Shown here: positions 5,324 to 11,930 of the stretch, piece after piece
Layout: each line of letters starts with the position of its first letter
Position numbering within the stretch: the stretch's first letter is position 1
Assembly (NCBI GenBank): GCA_937893015.1
Contig: CALBJX010000036.1
Span: 1-11,930 of the forward strand
From: an uncultured Verrucomicrobiales bacterium
GTDB lineage: Bacteria; Verrucomicrobiota; Verrucomicrobiia; Verrucomicrobiales; Akkermansiaceae
Length of the DNA stretch: 11,930 nt
Direction: 5' to 3'
Translations under genes and position numbers: made by a program
The notes under the pieces: model-generated
What the model was told of the DNA's origin: nothing
Seen by the model: only the letters and a program-made list of their open reading frames with translations
Database searches by the model: none

Positions 5324-7267
5324 TCAGTAGTCTTTCTTGGGCGGGCGGGCGGGAAGCTCTGCGTGCGGGATGGGGGAGCCGTCTTCTTCGTCGAGGTGCA
5401 TCTGCAGGATGGAGGCGGCGCGCTGCTCGGCTTTCTCTTTCTTGTTTTCGGGATTCGGTTCGGGGGCAGACTGCTCGTCCTTGTCCTGTTGCTGTTGCTC
5501 TTGCTGCTGATTCTGCGAGTTTTGTGGCTCGTTCTGCTTGTCGTTCTCGTCCTGCGGGTTCTGCTGCGGGTCGTTCTGTTGATTCTGCTTGTCGTTCTGC
5601 TGCTCGTCCTGCTTGTCGTTCTTGTCCTGTGGGTTATCCTGCTTGTCGTTCTGCGGATTCTCCCGGTCCTGACCGTCCTGTTTGTCGTCGTTCTGCTCGT
5701 CCTGCTGTTGGTCTTGCTTATCCTGATTATCCTGCTGATTTTGGTCGTTCTGTTGGTCTTGGTTATCCTGATTCTCCTGTTGCTGTTGGCTCTGCTGCTC
5801 TTCCTGCCGCTTGATTTCTTCTTCCAGCACGCGGATGAGCTCTTCCGTGCGGGCTTTGTTGACGGCGGCGGGGCGCAGCTCGGGTTGCAGTTTCAGCGCC
5901 GCGGCGTAGGAGGTGATGTCTTCCTTCAGCTCGGTGACGATGCCGCGGAGCTGCTCAAGGGTGGGGCCCTGCTGCTGCTTGGCGGGGGCGTCGGGGTCGT
6001 CATCGGGGCTCTCGGCGGGCTTGTAGAGCTCCTTGAGCTTGGCGAGGGTGGCCTGTGTGTTGGTGTTGCCGATGCCGCAGAGGGCGGTGGCCTGCAGGGC
6101 GGGGTCGCTGTCCAACAAGGCGCACGAAAAGTGTTCCTTGGCCTCCTCTCCGTTCAGGGATTTGAGCATCGTCGCCTCGCGGTAGTGGCGCAGAGAGGAA
6201 TCGCGCACGACGGCTTGTGCCTGCCCCGCGAAGAGGAGGGGCAGCAGCGCGAGCAGCGGCAGACCGCGGCGCGGCAGCCGCCAGTCCGTGCCGCAGAGAA
6301 TCGCCGCGATGAGCAGCAGCAGCGCCGCCGCCGCAAAGGGGGCGAAGAGGTCGTTCGGCACCTTGTTGACGGAGAATTCCTCCTCATGCCGCGCGAGTTT
6401 GCGGACGGCGCGGCGGGCGAAGTCCGCGAGGTCGCTATGCCCCGTCATGCGGAAGTAGTCGCCGCCTGTGGCCGTCGCGAAGCGTCGCAGGGATTCCTCG
6501 TCCAGTTTGCTGATGACGTGTTTGCCGTCCGCATCCTGCCACAGGCCGTTGTCGCCCTCGGGGTCGGGGATGGCTCCGCCCGCCTCCGTGCCGATGCCCA
6601 CGGCGATGACCAGGAGATGCTTGTCTTTGGCCTCCTCGGTGATGTCCTTGCGGTTGTCGGTGGTGTCCTCTCCGTCGCTGAGGAGCACCAGCGCGTTGGT
6701 GCCGTCGGGCGCACTGCGTTCAAAATCCTGCATGGCCTTGCGGAGCACCTTGTTGAAATCCGTGCCGCCGGAGCCCGCCCAGCCGCGGTCCACCTGCTCC
6801 AAGGCGTCGCGCAGGGCGGTGTGGTCGTAGGTGAGGGGGACGACCAGGTCCGCCTCACCCGAGAAGACGATGAGCCCGATTTTGTCCTCGGGCAACGCAT
6901 CGATGAGCTCGTAGGCCGCGGCGCGTGCTTCCTCCAGACGGGAGGGTTTCACGTCCTGCGTCTCCATGGAGCGCGAGATATCCAGCGCCAGCAGCAGGTT
7001 GCGGGACGCGGCGGTGGCGCCCGCCTCGCTGTAGCCCTTGATGGGGCGGGCGAGGGCGACGAGCAGCAGCGTGAAGGCCAGCAGCCCGCAGATGCCGCTG
7101 CACAGGCGGTGCCACGGGGCTCGCTGCGTCACCAGCGCTTTCTCGTGCGCGGGGGACACCAGCCTGCGCCACGCCGCCCCCGCGCGGCGGTGGCGGAACA
7201 GCGCCGCAGCGGCAATGAGGAGGGGCAGCACGAGGCCCCACAGGACATGGGGATAGAGAAAGCTCAC
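5324..7267 (-). CDS. batB: BatB-BatC fusion: VWA domain, TPR and Gln/Asn/Asp-rich tail
   Basis: This 647-residue inner-membrane protein has membrane helices at 7-24 and 57-74 around a very basic loop (25-56, cytoplasmic). A VWA domain follows at about 88-300, with a complete MIDAS metal site: D96-x-S98-x-S100, T169 in G-G-T-D, and D198 in S-D-G-E-D. A helix at 308-325 leads to a signal-like stretch (335-352, ending A-Q-A). The BatC part begins there: a weak TPR region (about 357-480, A-A-L-K-L-Q-P) and then residues 491-600, made of 44 Gln, 18 Asn and 22 Asp out of 110 with no hydrophobic or aromatic residue. BatC proteins commonly have Gln-rich tails, but this one is long. The start is GTG, overlapping the batA stop as GTGA, which implies translational coupling. 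Annotation as a calcium-activated chloride channel would rest only on the VWA domain and should be avoided. Confidence 0.93.
   Translation of the reverse strand: MSFLYPHVLWGLVLPLLIAAAALFRHRRAGAAWRRLVSPAHEKALVTQRAPWHRLCSGICGLLAFTLLLVALARPIKGYSEAGATAASRNLLLALDISRSMETQDVKPSRLEEARAAAYELIDALPEDKIGLIVFSGEADLVVPLTYDHTALRDALEQVDRGWAGSGGTDFNKVLRKAMQDFERSAPDGTNALVLLSDGEDTTDNRKDITEEAKDKHLLVIAVGIGTEAGGAIPDPEGDNGLWQDADGKHVISKLDEESLRRFATATGGDYFRMTGHSDLADFARRAVRKLARHEEEFSVNKVPNDLFAPFAAAALLLLIAAILCGTDWRLPRRGLPLLALLPLLFAGQAQAVVRDSSLRHYREATMLKSLNGEEAKEHFSCALLDSDPALQATALCGIGNTNTQATLAKLKELYKPAESPDDDPDAPAKQQQGPTLEQLRGIVTELKEDITSYAAALKLQPELRPAAVNKARTEELIRVLEEEIKRQEEQQSQQQQENQDNQDQQNDQNQQDNQDKQDQQQDEQNDDKQDGQDRENPQNDKQDNPQDKNDKQDEQQNDKQNQQNDPQQNPQDENDKQNEPQNSQNQQQEQQQQDKDEQSAPEPNPENKKEKAEQRAASILQMHLDEEDGSPIPHAELPARPPKKDY
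5468..5797 (-). repeat. Low-complexity coding tract (Gln/Asn/Asp/Lys-rich)
   Basis: This encodes residues 491-600 of the BatB-BatC protein. Short units such as N-D-K-Q-D and D-K-Q-D recur (for example at 541-544, 551-554 and 516-519), and the DNA is correspondingly repetitive (CTGCTTGTCGTT-like units on the plus strand). Net charge is about -21 (22 Asp + 8 Glu against 8 Lys + 1 Arg). Such tracts can change length by slippage between strains. Confidence 0.85.
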
Positions 7268-8358
7268 GGGGCGGGGCGGGGAAGGGTGAAGTTCAGCAGG
7301 AGCCCGAGGGCGAGCAGCAGCGCGGCCGCGGCCAGCGGGTAGGGGAAGAGCTCATCGTAGGTGATGAGGGTGCGGCGTTTGGCATCCGTCTTTTCCAGAC
7401 TGTCGATGAGGTCAAAGGCGCGCTGCAGTTTTTCGCCGCTGCTGGCGTGGTAGTATTTGCCCCCCGTGCAGTGGGCGACCTCTTTCAGCGTCTTGGAGTC
7501 GAAGGCGTCCACATCGGAGGTGTAGCGCGAGATGCGTTCATCCTGCCCGATGGCGATGGTGAAGATGCGGATGCCGAGCTCGGCGGCCTGCTTAGCGGCC
7601 TCCGTGGGGGTGAGCGTGCCGCGGTTGCTCACGCCGTCCGTCACCAGAATGAGCACTTTCGACTTGGTTTCCTTGCGGGCGTGCAGGCGGGTGGCGGCAG
7701 AGGCAATGGCAGTGCCGATGGCGGTGCCGTCCGCCTCGATGTAGCCCGGGCGGGCGCGCCCGAAGCGGTCGGCGGTGTCGAGGTAGAAGCCTGTGATGAT
7801 GTGCTTGACGAGCCCGTGGTCCAGCGTGAGCGGGCTGCACAGTTTGGCCTTGCCCGCGAAGGCGACGAGGCCGATGCGGTCGTTCGGGCGCCCGTCGATG
7901 AACTCGTTGATGACCTGCTTGGCGGCGGTGAGGCGGTCGATGGGCACGCGGCGGGTGCGCCCGCGCTCATCGGTGACGGAGAAAATCATATCCTGCGCGG
8001 ACATGGAGCCCGAGAGGTCGCAGGCAATCATGATATCGATGCCGCTCACGCTCTGCTCCTCGTGGCGGTTGAGCCACTGCGGGCGGGCGAGGGCGAAGAC
8101 GACGGCGACGGCGGCGAGGGTGAAGAGCAGGGGCCCCACGCGGCCCGCGAGGGTGGCGGGGCGCGTCAGCTTGTCCGCCACGAAGCGCAGGGTGGGGTGG
8201 GTGACGGCGGCGATGGTGCCCTTGCGGCGGCGCAGCAGCAACAGCGCGAGCACGGGCAGCAGTGCCCAGAGCCACAGCGGCTCCGCGAGCACGAATTCGC
8301 GCACTTCCTCCGCCTGTGGGGCGGTCGCGGCGGCGAGAAGGAGAGCCGCGCTGCTCAT
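7264..8358 (-). CDS. batA: BatA: VWA-domain inner-membrane protein
   Basis: This 364-residue protein has the classic BatA arrangement: a hydrophobic N-terminus (1-16) with a possible A-T-A-P-Q-A cleavage region, a helix at 27-43, a basic loop (44-74), a helix at 75-91, a VWA domain (about 105-325) and a C-terminal helix at 338-356. The MIDAS residues are all present: D114-x-S116-x-S118 (D-L-S-G-S), T212 in D-G-T-A-I-G, and D241 in T-D-G-V-S-N. The positive-inside rule puts the VWA domain in the periplasm. The ATG overlaps the stop of the upstream gene as ATGA. It also has the only consensus SD in the operon (AGGAGGTGA, 8370-8362), which suggests strong translation. BatA is thought to pair with BatB in a periplasmic assembly; the ligand is unknown. 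Confidence 0.95.
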   Translation of the reverse strand: MSSAALLLAAATAPQAEEVREFVLAEPLWLWALLPVLALLLLRRRKGTIAAVTHPTLRFVADKLTRPATLAGRVGPLLFTLAAVAVVFALARPQWLNRHEEQSVSGIDIMIACDLSGSMSAQDMIFSVTDERGRTRRVPIDRLTAAKQVINEFIDGRPNDRIGLVAFAGKAKLCSPLTLDHGLVKHIITGFYLDTADRFGRARPGYIEADGTAIGTAIASAATRLHARKETKSKVLILVTDGVSNRGTLTPTEAAKQAAELGIRIFTIAIGQDERISRYTSDVDAFDSKTLKEVAHCTGGKYYHASSGEKLQRAFDLIDSLEKTDAKRRTLITYDELFPYPLAAAALLLALGLLLNFTLPRPAP

Positions 8359-8921
8359 GCCTCACCTCCTTCCTTGTCGGGGTGGGCGGCGGCTTCCGCA
8401 CGCGCGGTGTCGAGGCGCAGCAGCAGGTCGCGGGCACGCCCCATCAGGGCGCGGCAGGGGGTGCCGTCCGTCTGCTGTTCTGCGGCGTACTTGTAGCCGG
8501 CGAGCTCATCCAGCAGCTCGCGCAGTTCGGGGCGCAGGGGGGCGGGCACCCCGGCCAGAGAATCCATGCGCTGGGAGAATTCCTCCTGCGTTTCGTAGAG
8601 GGCGGGGTCTTCCGTGCAGCCTGCAAGGTAGGTGCGCAGCAGCAGGGAGAGTCGCAGGGCGCAGGGGCGCAGGGGCGGCAGCTCCTCCTCCAGCTGCGCG
8701 AGGGCGGCCAGCGCGTGGTCCAGCGGGCTGACTGTCGCCGCAGCCTGCCGCCGGCGGCGGGCGCGAATCACCACGCACACGACGGCAACCAGCACGGCAA
8801 GCACCACGAGCAGCGCGAGGCCGCCGCCGATGAGGCTTTCCCACGTCACAAACGCCTCCGCGGGGAGCTCGGGCTCCAGCGTGGGGATGGCATCGAGGAT
8901 GTTGGCGGGGGCGTCCGGCAT
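8355..8921 (-). CDS. Small single-helix membrane protein of the Bat operon (DUF4381-like)
   Basis: This 188-residue protein has one membrane helix (about 29-52) followed by the basic run R-A-R-R-R-R. The N-terminus should therefore be outside and the helical domain (about 65-175) in the cytoplasm. Its position between DUF58 and batA is that of the DUF4381-type proteins of MoxR-VWA operons, and its size fits. I do not see the family's motifs clearly, so the name rests mainly on context. The C-terminal pattern (C-T-E-D..., E-L-R-E-L-L-D-E-L) resembles the cytoplasmic tail of BatD in the same operon. I chose ATG at 8921, 5 nt after the DUF58 stop. The longer frame back to 9044 would overlap DUF58 and adds only Arg/Pro/His-rich shadow sequence. 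It may link the membrane complex to MoxR or DUF58. Confidence 0.85.
   Translation of the reverse strand: MPDAPANILDAIPTLEPELPAEAFVTWESLIGGGLALLVVLAVLVAVVCVVIRARRRRQAAATVSPLDHALAALAQLEEELPPLRPCALRLSLLLRTYLAGCTEDPALYETQEEFSQRMDSLAGVPAPLRPELRELLDELAGYKYAAEQQTDGTPCRALMGRARDLLLRLDTARAEAAAHPDKEGGEA
8362..8370 (-). promoter_or_regulatory. Strong ribosome binding site of batA
   Basis: The minus strand reads AGGAGGTGA, a 9-base match to the anti-SD. AGGAGG ends 6 nt before the batA ATG (8358-8356). It lies inside the last codons of the upstream gene. The other starts in this operon lack such a site, so it fixes the batA start and suggests that BatA is made in excess of its neighbours. Confidence 0.85.
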
Positions 8922-8926
8922 GCGGG

Positions 8927-9817
8927 TCAGTGGGTAAAGAGCTTGCTGCGGCGGGCGAAGAGCGCACGCAGGGCGGGGATGAAGTCTTGCGTGGTGAGGA
9001 GGTCGAGCGCATCGATGCCGAGGCGGGCAAAGACCTCGCTCCACGCGCGGCGGTGTGCGGCGACGGCGTTGCGGTGCGCTTCCCGCAGGGAGCGATCGTT
9101 CAGGTCGGCTTCAAACATCTCGCCGCTCTCGGGGTCGTAGAGTCGCACGGAGCCTGCGGCGGGCAGCTCCAGCTCGGCGGGGTCGGCAATGCGGATGGGG
9201 ATGAGCTCGTGGCGGAAGTGCAGCTTGCCGACGGCTTGGCGGTCCGGCTCGCCGAGGAAGTCGCTCATTTGGATGACGAGGGCACGCTTGCGCTGGGTGC
9301 GGATGATTTCGGCGGCGATGTCCTCCGCGCTGTCATCCGCCGCGGCGGCGGGGGCGGAGAGGATTTCGCGCACGATGCGGCGGCACTGTGTCATGCCCTT
9401 GGCGGGCGGCAGGTAGAAGTGCGGGCGGCAACCATAGAGCAGCAGCCCCACCTTGTCGCCGTTGAGCGCGGCAGAGTAGGCCAGCACGGCGGCGATGCGG
9501 GCGGCGTACTCCAGCTTGCTGTCGCTGCTCTGCGCCCCGGCGTAGGTCATGGAGGCGCTGGTGTCCACCGCGAGCAGCAGCACCTGCTCACGCTCCTCGC
9601 GGAAGGTGCGGACGTAGGGCACGCCCGTGCGCGCCGTCACCTTCCAGTCGATGAAGCGGGGCTCGTCCCCGGGCACGTATTCGCGGTACTCGTGGAAATC
9701 AAGCCCCTGCCCGCGGAAGCCCGAGCGGTATTGCCCCGCAAAGGTTTCCGTAGTCAGTCGGCGTGCCTGCAACTCAATGCGGCGCACCTTTTGCATGATG
9801 TCCCGAACCTTGTCCAT
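8927..9817 (-). CDS. DUF58 domain protein (VWA-like, cytoplasmic)
   Basis: This 296-residue protein has no signal peptide or membrane helix. The DUF58 hallmark is complete at residues 36-74: G-Q-G-L-D-F-H-E-Y-R-E-Y-V-P-G-D-E-P-R followed by I-D-W-K-V-T-A-R and an R-E-E-R-E segment. It continues into a VWA-like metal motif, D85-T-S87-A-S89-M. The C-terminus (D-F-I-P-A-L-R-A-L-F-A-R-R) is also typical. DUF58 genes almost always sit next to moxR, as here (14-nt gap), and the protein is thought to work with the MoxR ATPase as an adaptor or substrate-binding partner. The start M-D-K-V-R-D-I is well placed, but it has only a weak GGGA upstream in place of a true SD. Confidence 0.95.
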   Translation of the reverse strand: MDKVRDIMQKVRRIELQARRLTTETFAGQYRSGFRGQGLDFHEYREYVPGDEPRFIDWKVTARTGVPYVRTFREEREQVLLLAVDTSASMTYAGAQSSDSKLEYAARIAAVLAYSAALNGDKVGLLLYGCRPHFYLPPAKGMTQCRRIVREILSAPAAAADDSAEDIAAEIIRTQRKRALVIQMSDFLGEPDRQAVGKLHFRHELIPIRIADPAELELPAAGSVRLYDPESGEMFEADLNDRSLREAHRNAVAAHRRAWSEVFARLGIDALDLLTTQDFIPALRALFARRSKLFTH

Positions 9818-9831
9818 CGCGTGTGTCCCGT

Positions 9832-10815
9832 TTACGGCACGGGCACCTTGGAGAGGATGCTGTCAATCACGTTGTCGCTCGTCTTGTCGGCGGCTTCCGC
9901 CTCGTAGGAGACGAGGATGCGGTGGCGCAGGATGTCGTGGGCGAGGTCCTTCACATCCTGCGGGGTCACATAGCCGCGCCCGCGGGTGAAGGCCAGCGCC
10001 TTGGCGGCCAGCGCCATGTTGATGGAGGCGCGGGGGGAGGCGCCGGCGCGCACCATGCCCTCCAGCTTGCGGTCCACCTTGCCGGGTTCGCGGGTGGCGC
10101 GCACGAGGTCCACAATGTAACGCTGCACGGCGGGGTCGATAAAGATTTCGTTCACCAGCGCGCGGCTTTCCTCAATCTCCTCGGGGGTGACGACGGGGGA
10201 GGTGGTCGGTGCACCCTTGGTGCTGCTCATCATCTCCAGCACCTTGAGCTCTTCGTCGCGGGTGGGGTAATCCACCATCACTTTGAAGAGGAAGCGGTCG
10301 AGCTGGGCTTCGGGGAGCTGGTACGTGCCCTCCTGCTCGATGGGGTTCTGCGTGGCGAGCACCAGGAAGGGGTCGGGCAGGGCGTAGGTGGTTTCGCCCA
10401 GCGTCACCTGGCGTTCCTGCATGGCTTCCAGCAGGGCGCTCTGCACCTTGGCGGGGGCGCGGTTGATTTCGTCCGCCAGAATCAGGTTGGCGAAGACGGG
10501 GCCCTTCTTCGGCGCAAACTTGCGTTCATCGGGGTTGTAAATCATGGTGCCCAGCAGGTCGGCGGGCAGCAAATCGGGCGTGAACTGGATGCGGGAGAAG
10601 GCGGCTTGCAGCGTGCCTGCCAGCGCCTTGACGGAGAGCGTCTTGGCAAGGCCGGGGACACCCTCCAGCAGCACATGCCCCTTGCAGAGCAGGCTCAGGA
10701 TGAGGCGGTTAATCAGCTCCTGCTGGCCGATGACGACCTTGCCCATCTCGCGGCGGACCGCACTCACCCATGCGGACTTCTGCGCAATGCGTTCGTTGAA
10801 TTCCTGTGTGTTCAT
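9832..10815 (-). CDS. moxR: MoxR family AAA+ ATPase
   Basis: This 327-residue ATPase is of normal length for the MoxR family. All motor motifs are present: Walker A G52-V-P-G-L-A-K-T59, Walker B L-I-L-A-D-E-I-N (D115, E116), sensor 1 N157 in A-T-Q-N-P, the arginine in L-D-R-F (R174) and sensor 2 in G-A-S-P-R (R262). The C-terminal AAA lid is present. MoxR proteins are thought to be chaperone-like, using ATP to mature or load metal on VWA-domain clients. The likely clients, BatA and BatB, are encoded downstream. It is the first gene of the seven-gene operon and has its own promoter at 10833-10861. The predicted leader is only about 10 nt, with no SD. The gene symbol names the family and not a strict ortholog. 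Confidence 0.97.
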   Translation of the reverse strand: MNTQEFNERIAQKSAWVSAVRREMGKVVIGQQELINRLILSLLCKGHVLLEGVPGLAKTLSVKALAGTLQAAFSRIQFTPDLLPADLLGTMIYNPDERKFAPKKGPVFANLILADEINRAPAKVQSALLEAMQERQVTLGETTYALPDPFLVLATQNPIEQEGTYQLPEAQLDRFLFKVMVDYPTRDEELKVLEMMSSTKGAPTTSPVVTPEEIEESRALVNEIFIDPAVQRYIVDLVRATREPGKVDRKLEGMVRAGASPRASINMALAAKALAFTRGRGYVTPQDVKDLAHDILRHRILVSYEAEAADKTSDNVIDSILSKVPVP

Positions 10816-10832
10816 CGTCTTGGTATGTCCCT

Positions 10833-10861
10833 ATTCTACACGCTCGCGCGTGCGAAATCAA
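10833..10861 (-). promoter_or_regulatory. Sigma70-type promoter of the Bat operon
   Basis: On the minus strand, TTGATT (10861-10856), a spacer of exactly 17 nt and TAGAAT (10838-10833) make a near-consensus promoter. Transcription would start near 10826, giving a leader of about 10 nt before the moxR ATG. The spacer holds a short inverted repeat, CACGC-TCGC-GCGTG (10839-10852), which could be an operator or just GC-rich chance. Confidence 0.7.
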
Positions 10862-10919
10862 GTTTTTCCTGTCTCTGACCATAGATGCATGGCGTCCTCT
10901 CTGCGTTCAATATTCATCC

Positions 10920-10948
10920 TTGAGCTTACACTCGCTCGATGGTAGCAT
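10920..10948 (+). promoter_or_regulatory. Promoter of dus, probably leaderless
   Basis: TTGAGC (10920-10925), a 17-nt spacer and TAGCAT (10943-10948) precede the dus ATG at 10955 by only 6 nt. The expected start of transcription, about 7 nt past the -10 box, falls on or next to the A of the ATG, so the message would have no 5' leader. The -10 box is weaker than that of the opposing moxR promoter. Confidence 0.5.
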
Positions 10949-10954
10949 GGGGGC

Positions 10955-11884
10955 ATGCAGCTCTCCCTCGCCCCCATGCAGGATGTCACGGACCTCGCCT
11001 TCATGCGGACACTGGTGCGCATCGGCTCCCTGCCGGATGTGTTCATGACGGCCTATTTCCGCAGCACGCCGACCACCTGTGCACTGGCGGAGCAGAACCT
11101 GCGCTGCCTGACGGAGAATGAGACGGGTGTCCCCGTCATCGCCCAGTTGGCGGGCAGCGAGGCCGCGGCACTCGTGCGCGACGCTCGGTACTTGCAGACG
11201 CTGCCCGCGGCGGGCATCAATCTGAATGCGGGCTGCCCCTCGCCGCTGGTAAACCGCCACGGCGCGGGCGCGGGCCTGTTGCGCGAGCTGCCGAACTTCC
11301 GCGCCGTGGCCTGCGCCTTGCGCGAGGTCGTGCCCGCGGGGCAGTACAGCATCAAGACCCGCCTCGGCTGGGCCGCGACGGAAGAATTCGAGGGCGTGCT
11401 GGAGGTCATCGCCGCCGCTTGCCCCGATGCCGTGATGGTTCACGCCCGCACGCGGAAAGAACTTTACGGCGGCACCCCGCATGCCGAGGCTTGGGCACAG
11501 GCTGTTCGCACGCTGAACTGCCCCGTGTGGGTGAACGGCGATATCACCACGGCGGCACAGGCCCGCGAAGCTCTGGAATCGAGCGGTGCGGCGGGTGTCA
11601 TGCTCGGCCGCGGTGCCGTGCGCAACCCCTATGTCTTCCGCGAGCTGCACGGCGGCCCCGCTCCTACCCCCGAGGACATGCAGCACTACTACCGCGTCCT
11701 CATCGAGGAAACAGGCCGCATCTTCGGCGACCGCCGCACGGACAAGGGCCACTGCAACCGCATGAAAAAATACCTCGCCTTCTGCTACCCGGACTTCACC
11801 CCCGAGCAGGAATACCGCCTCCGCCGCTGCACCGATGTGCGCGAGATGGCGGACATCCTTGCCGCGGGGCGGCACGGCAAATGA
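10955..11884 (+). CDS. dus: tRNA-dihydrouridine synthase
   Basis: This 309-residue flavoenzyme reduces specific uridines in tRNA to dihydrouridine using FMN and NADPH. Family motifs appear in order: L-A-P-M-Q-D-V-T-D at the N-terminus (FMN-binding first strand), I-N-L-N-A-G-C-P with catalytic C94, K134-T-R-L-G-W, V-H-A-R-T-R (H163), W-V-N-G-D-I (N194, D196) and the phosphate-binding V-M-L-G-R-G (G218-G220). A helical C-terminal domain (about 235-309) contacts tRNA. Its length is normal. The G-A-G-A-G-L-L segment after the catalytic Cys and the K-T-R-L-G-W block look closest to DusC-type enzymes as I recall them, but the subfamily is unproven. It is transcribed away from the Bat operon and seems unrelated to it. 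The ATG is chosen because the first FMN motif begins at residue 4, leaving no room for an extension. Confidence 0.95.
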   Translation: MQLSLAPMQDVTDLAFMRTLVRIGSLPDVFMTAYFRSTPTTCALAEQNLRCLTENETGVPVIAQLAGSEAAALVRDARYLQTLPAAGINLNAGCPSPLVNRHGAGAGLLRELPNFRAVACALREVVPAGQYSIKTRLGWAATEEFEGVLEVIAAACPDAVMVHARTRKELYGGTPHAEAWAQAVRTLNCPVWVNGDITTAAQAREALESSGAAGVMLGRGAVRNPYVFRELHGGPAPTPEDMQHYYRVLIEETGRIFGDRRTDKGHCNRMKKYLAFCYPDFTPEQEYRLRRCTDVREMADILAAGRHGK

Positions 11885-11898
11885 GCAGTTTGTCGAAC
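11879..11898 (+). repeat. Dispersed intergenic repeat, copy 2
   Basis: 18 of 20 bases match 1064-1083. It starts in the last dus codon and stop (11882-11884) and runs into the intergenic region. The region past the stop also contains CAGTT-TGTCG-AACTG (11886-11900), a 5-bp inverted repeat, directly before the heptamer repeats. Confidence 0.55.
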
Positions 11899-11902
11899 TG
11901 AA

Positions 11903-11930
11903 TGTACGAAGTACGATGTACGATGTACGA
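11903..11930 (+). repeat. Tandem heptamer repeat (TGTACGA), cut by window end
   Basis: Four consecutive 7-nt units fill the last 28 bases: TGTACGA, AGTACGA, TGTACGA, TGTACGA. Each contains the palindrome GTAC. The array reaches the final base, so its full length and what follows are unknown. Confidence 0.9.

Noticed and set aside
5363..7342. Long plus-strand frame opposite batB-batC with a Leu/Val-rich start resembling a membrane protein
   Set aside because: The Leu/Val run is the reverse complement of the Gln/Asp/Asn/Lys tract. The frame has no family motifs and ends inside batA.
8922..9044. N-terminal extension of the small membrane protein back to 9044
   Set aside because: It would overlap the DUF58 coding region by 118 nt. 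The added residues are Arg/Pro/His-rich shadow sequence, and the ATG at 8921 fits the operon spacing.
8927..10815. MoxR plus VWA-type genes as an antiviral defence module
   Set aside because: The partners are membrane-anchored BatA, BatB, BatD and BatE homologs with signal peptides, and no nuclease, protease effector or mobile context is present. The known envelope-type Bat locus explains them.
10839..10852. CACGC-TCGC-GCGTG inverted repeat in the moxR promoter spacer as an operator
   Set aside because: It has only 5-bp arms in GC-rich DNA and no second copy is seen. It is too weak to call as a regulator site.
10907..11875. Minus-strand frame of 322 codons opposite dus
   Set aside because: The plus strand carries all Dus motifs. 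The antisense translation is low-information, and its start would lie within the dus promoter region.
11903..11930. Possible CRISPR array
   Set aside because: The units are 7 nt and contiguous, with no spacers and no cas gene nearby.

Overview
The window is bacterial chromosomal DNA with high GC content, densely packed with genes. It shows no phage, transposon, plasmid, CRISPR or tRNA/rRNA signature. The S4 and S11 proteins, the exported envelope proteins and the weak Shine-Dalgarno (SD) usage suggest a PVC-group bacterium, possibly a gut-type verrucomicrobium. This placement is an inference from memory of protein style, and no marker in the window settles it.

Layout. (1) 1-983, plus strand: the end of a ribosomal protein operon, with the 3' part of rpsK (S11) and complete rpsD (S4). 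It is closed by a long A/T-flanked hairpin (1010-1045) that can act as a terminator in both directions. (2) 1046-1123: a short intergenic patch with repeated ATTTGTCG motifs and a perfect hairpin. (3) 1124-10815, minus strand: one tight seven-gene operon, read from right to left. It encodes MoxR AAA+ ATPase, DUF58 protein, a small membrane protein resembling DUF4381, BatA (VWA), a BatB-BatC fusion (VWA + TPR + Gln/Asn/Asp-rich tail), a BatD-BatE fusion (beta-rich BatD + TPR + SH3), and a DUF4105 (Lnb_N-like) membrane protein. Gaps are 18 nt or less, and two junctions overlap by 4 nt. (4) 10816-10954: a divergent intergenic region with two good sigma70-type promoters facing opposite ways. (5) 10955-11884, plus strand: a tRNA-dihydrouridine synthase (Dus). 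(6) 11885-11930: a repeat tract with a period of 7 nt that runs off the window.

How the genes work together. This is the Bat (Bacteroides aerotolerance)/MoxR-VWA locus. MoxR and DUF58 should be cytoplasmic. BatA and BatB should display VWA metal-binding domains, and BatC, BatD and BatE should provide TPR, beta-sandwich and SH3 surfaces on the outer face of the inner membrane. By the positive-inside rule the helical tails of BatD and of the small membrane protein lie in the cytoplasm, where they could meet MoxR and DUF58. The locus is generally linked to envelope integrity and stress tolerance, but its molecular job is not settled.

The hunt gave no convincing wholly new system. The best leads are the two gene fusions with signal-peptide-like segments buried inside them (one with a possible internal translation start), the DUF4105 protein that seems to lack the family's expected His and Cys, a predicted leaderless start for dus, and an intergenic repeat family seen at both ends of the window.
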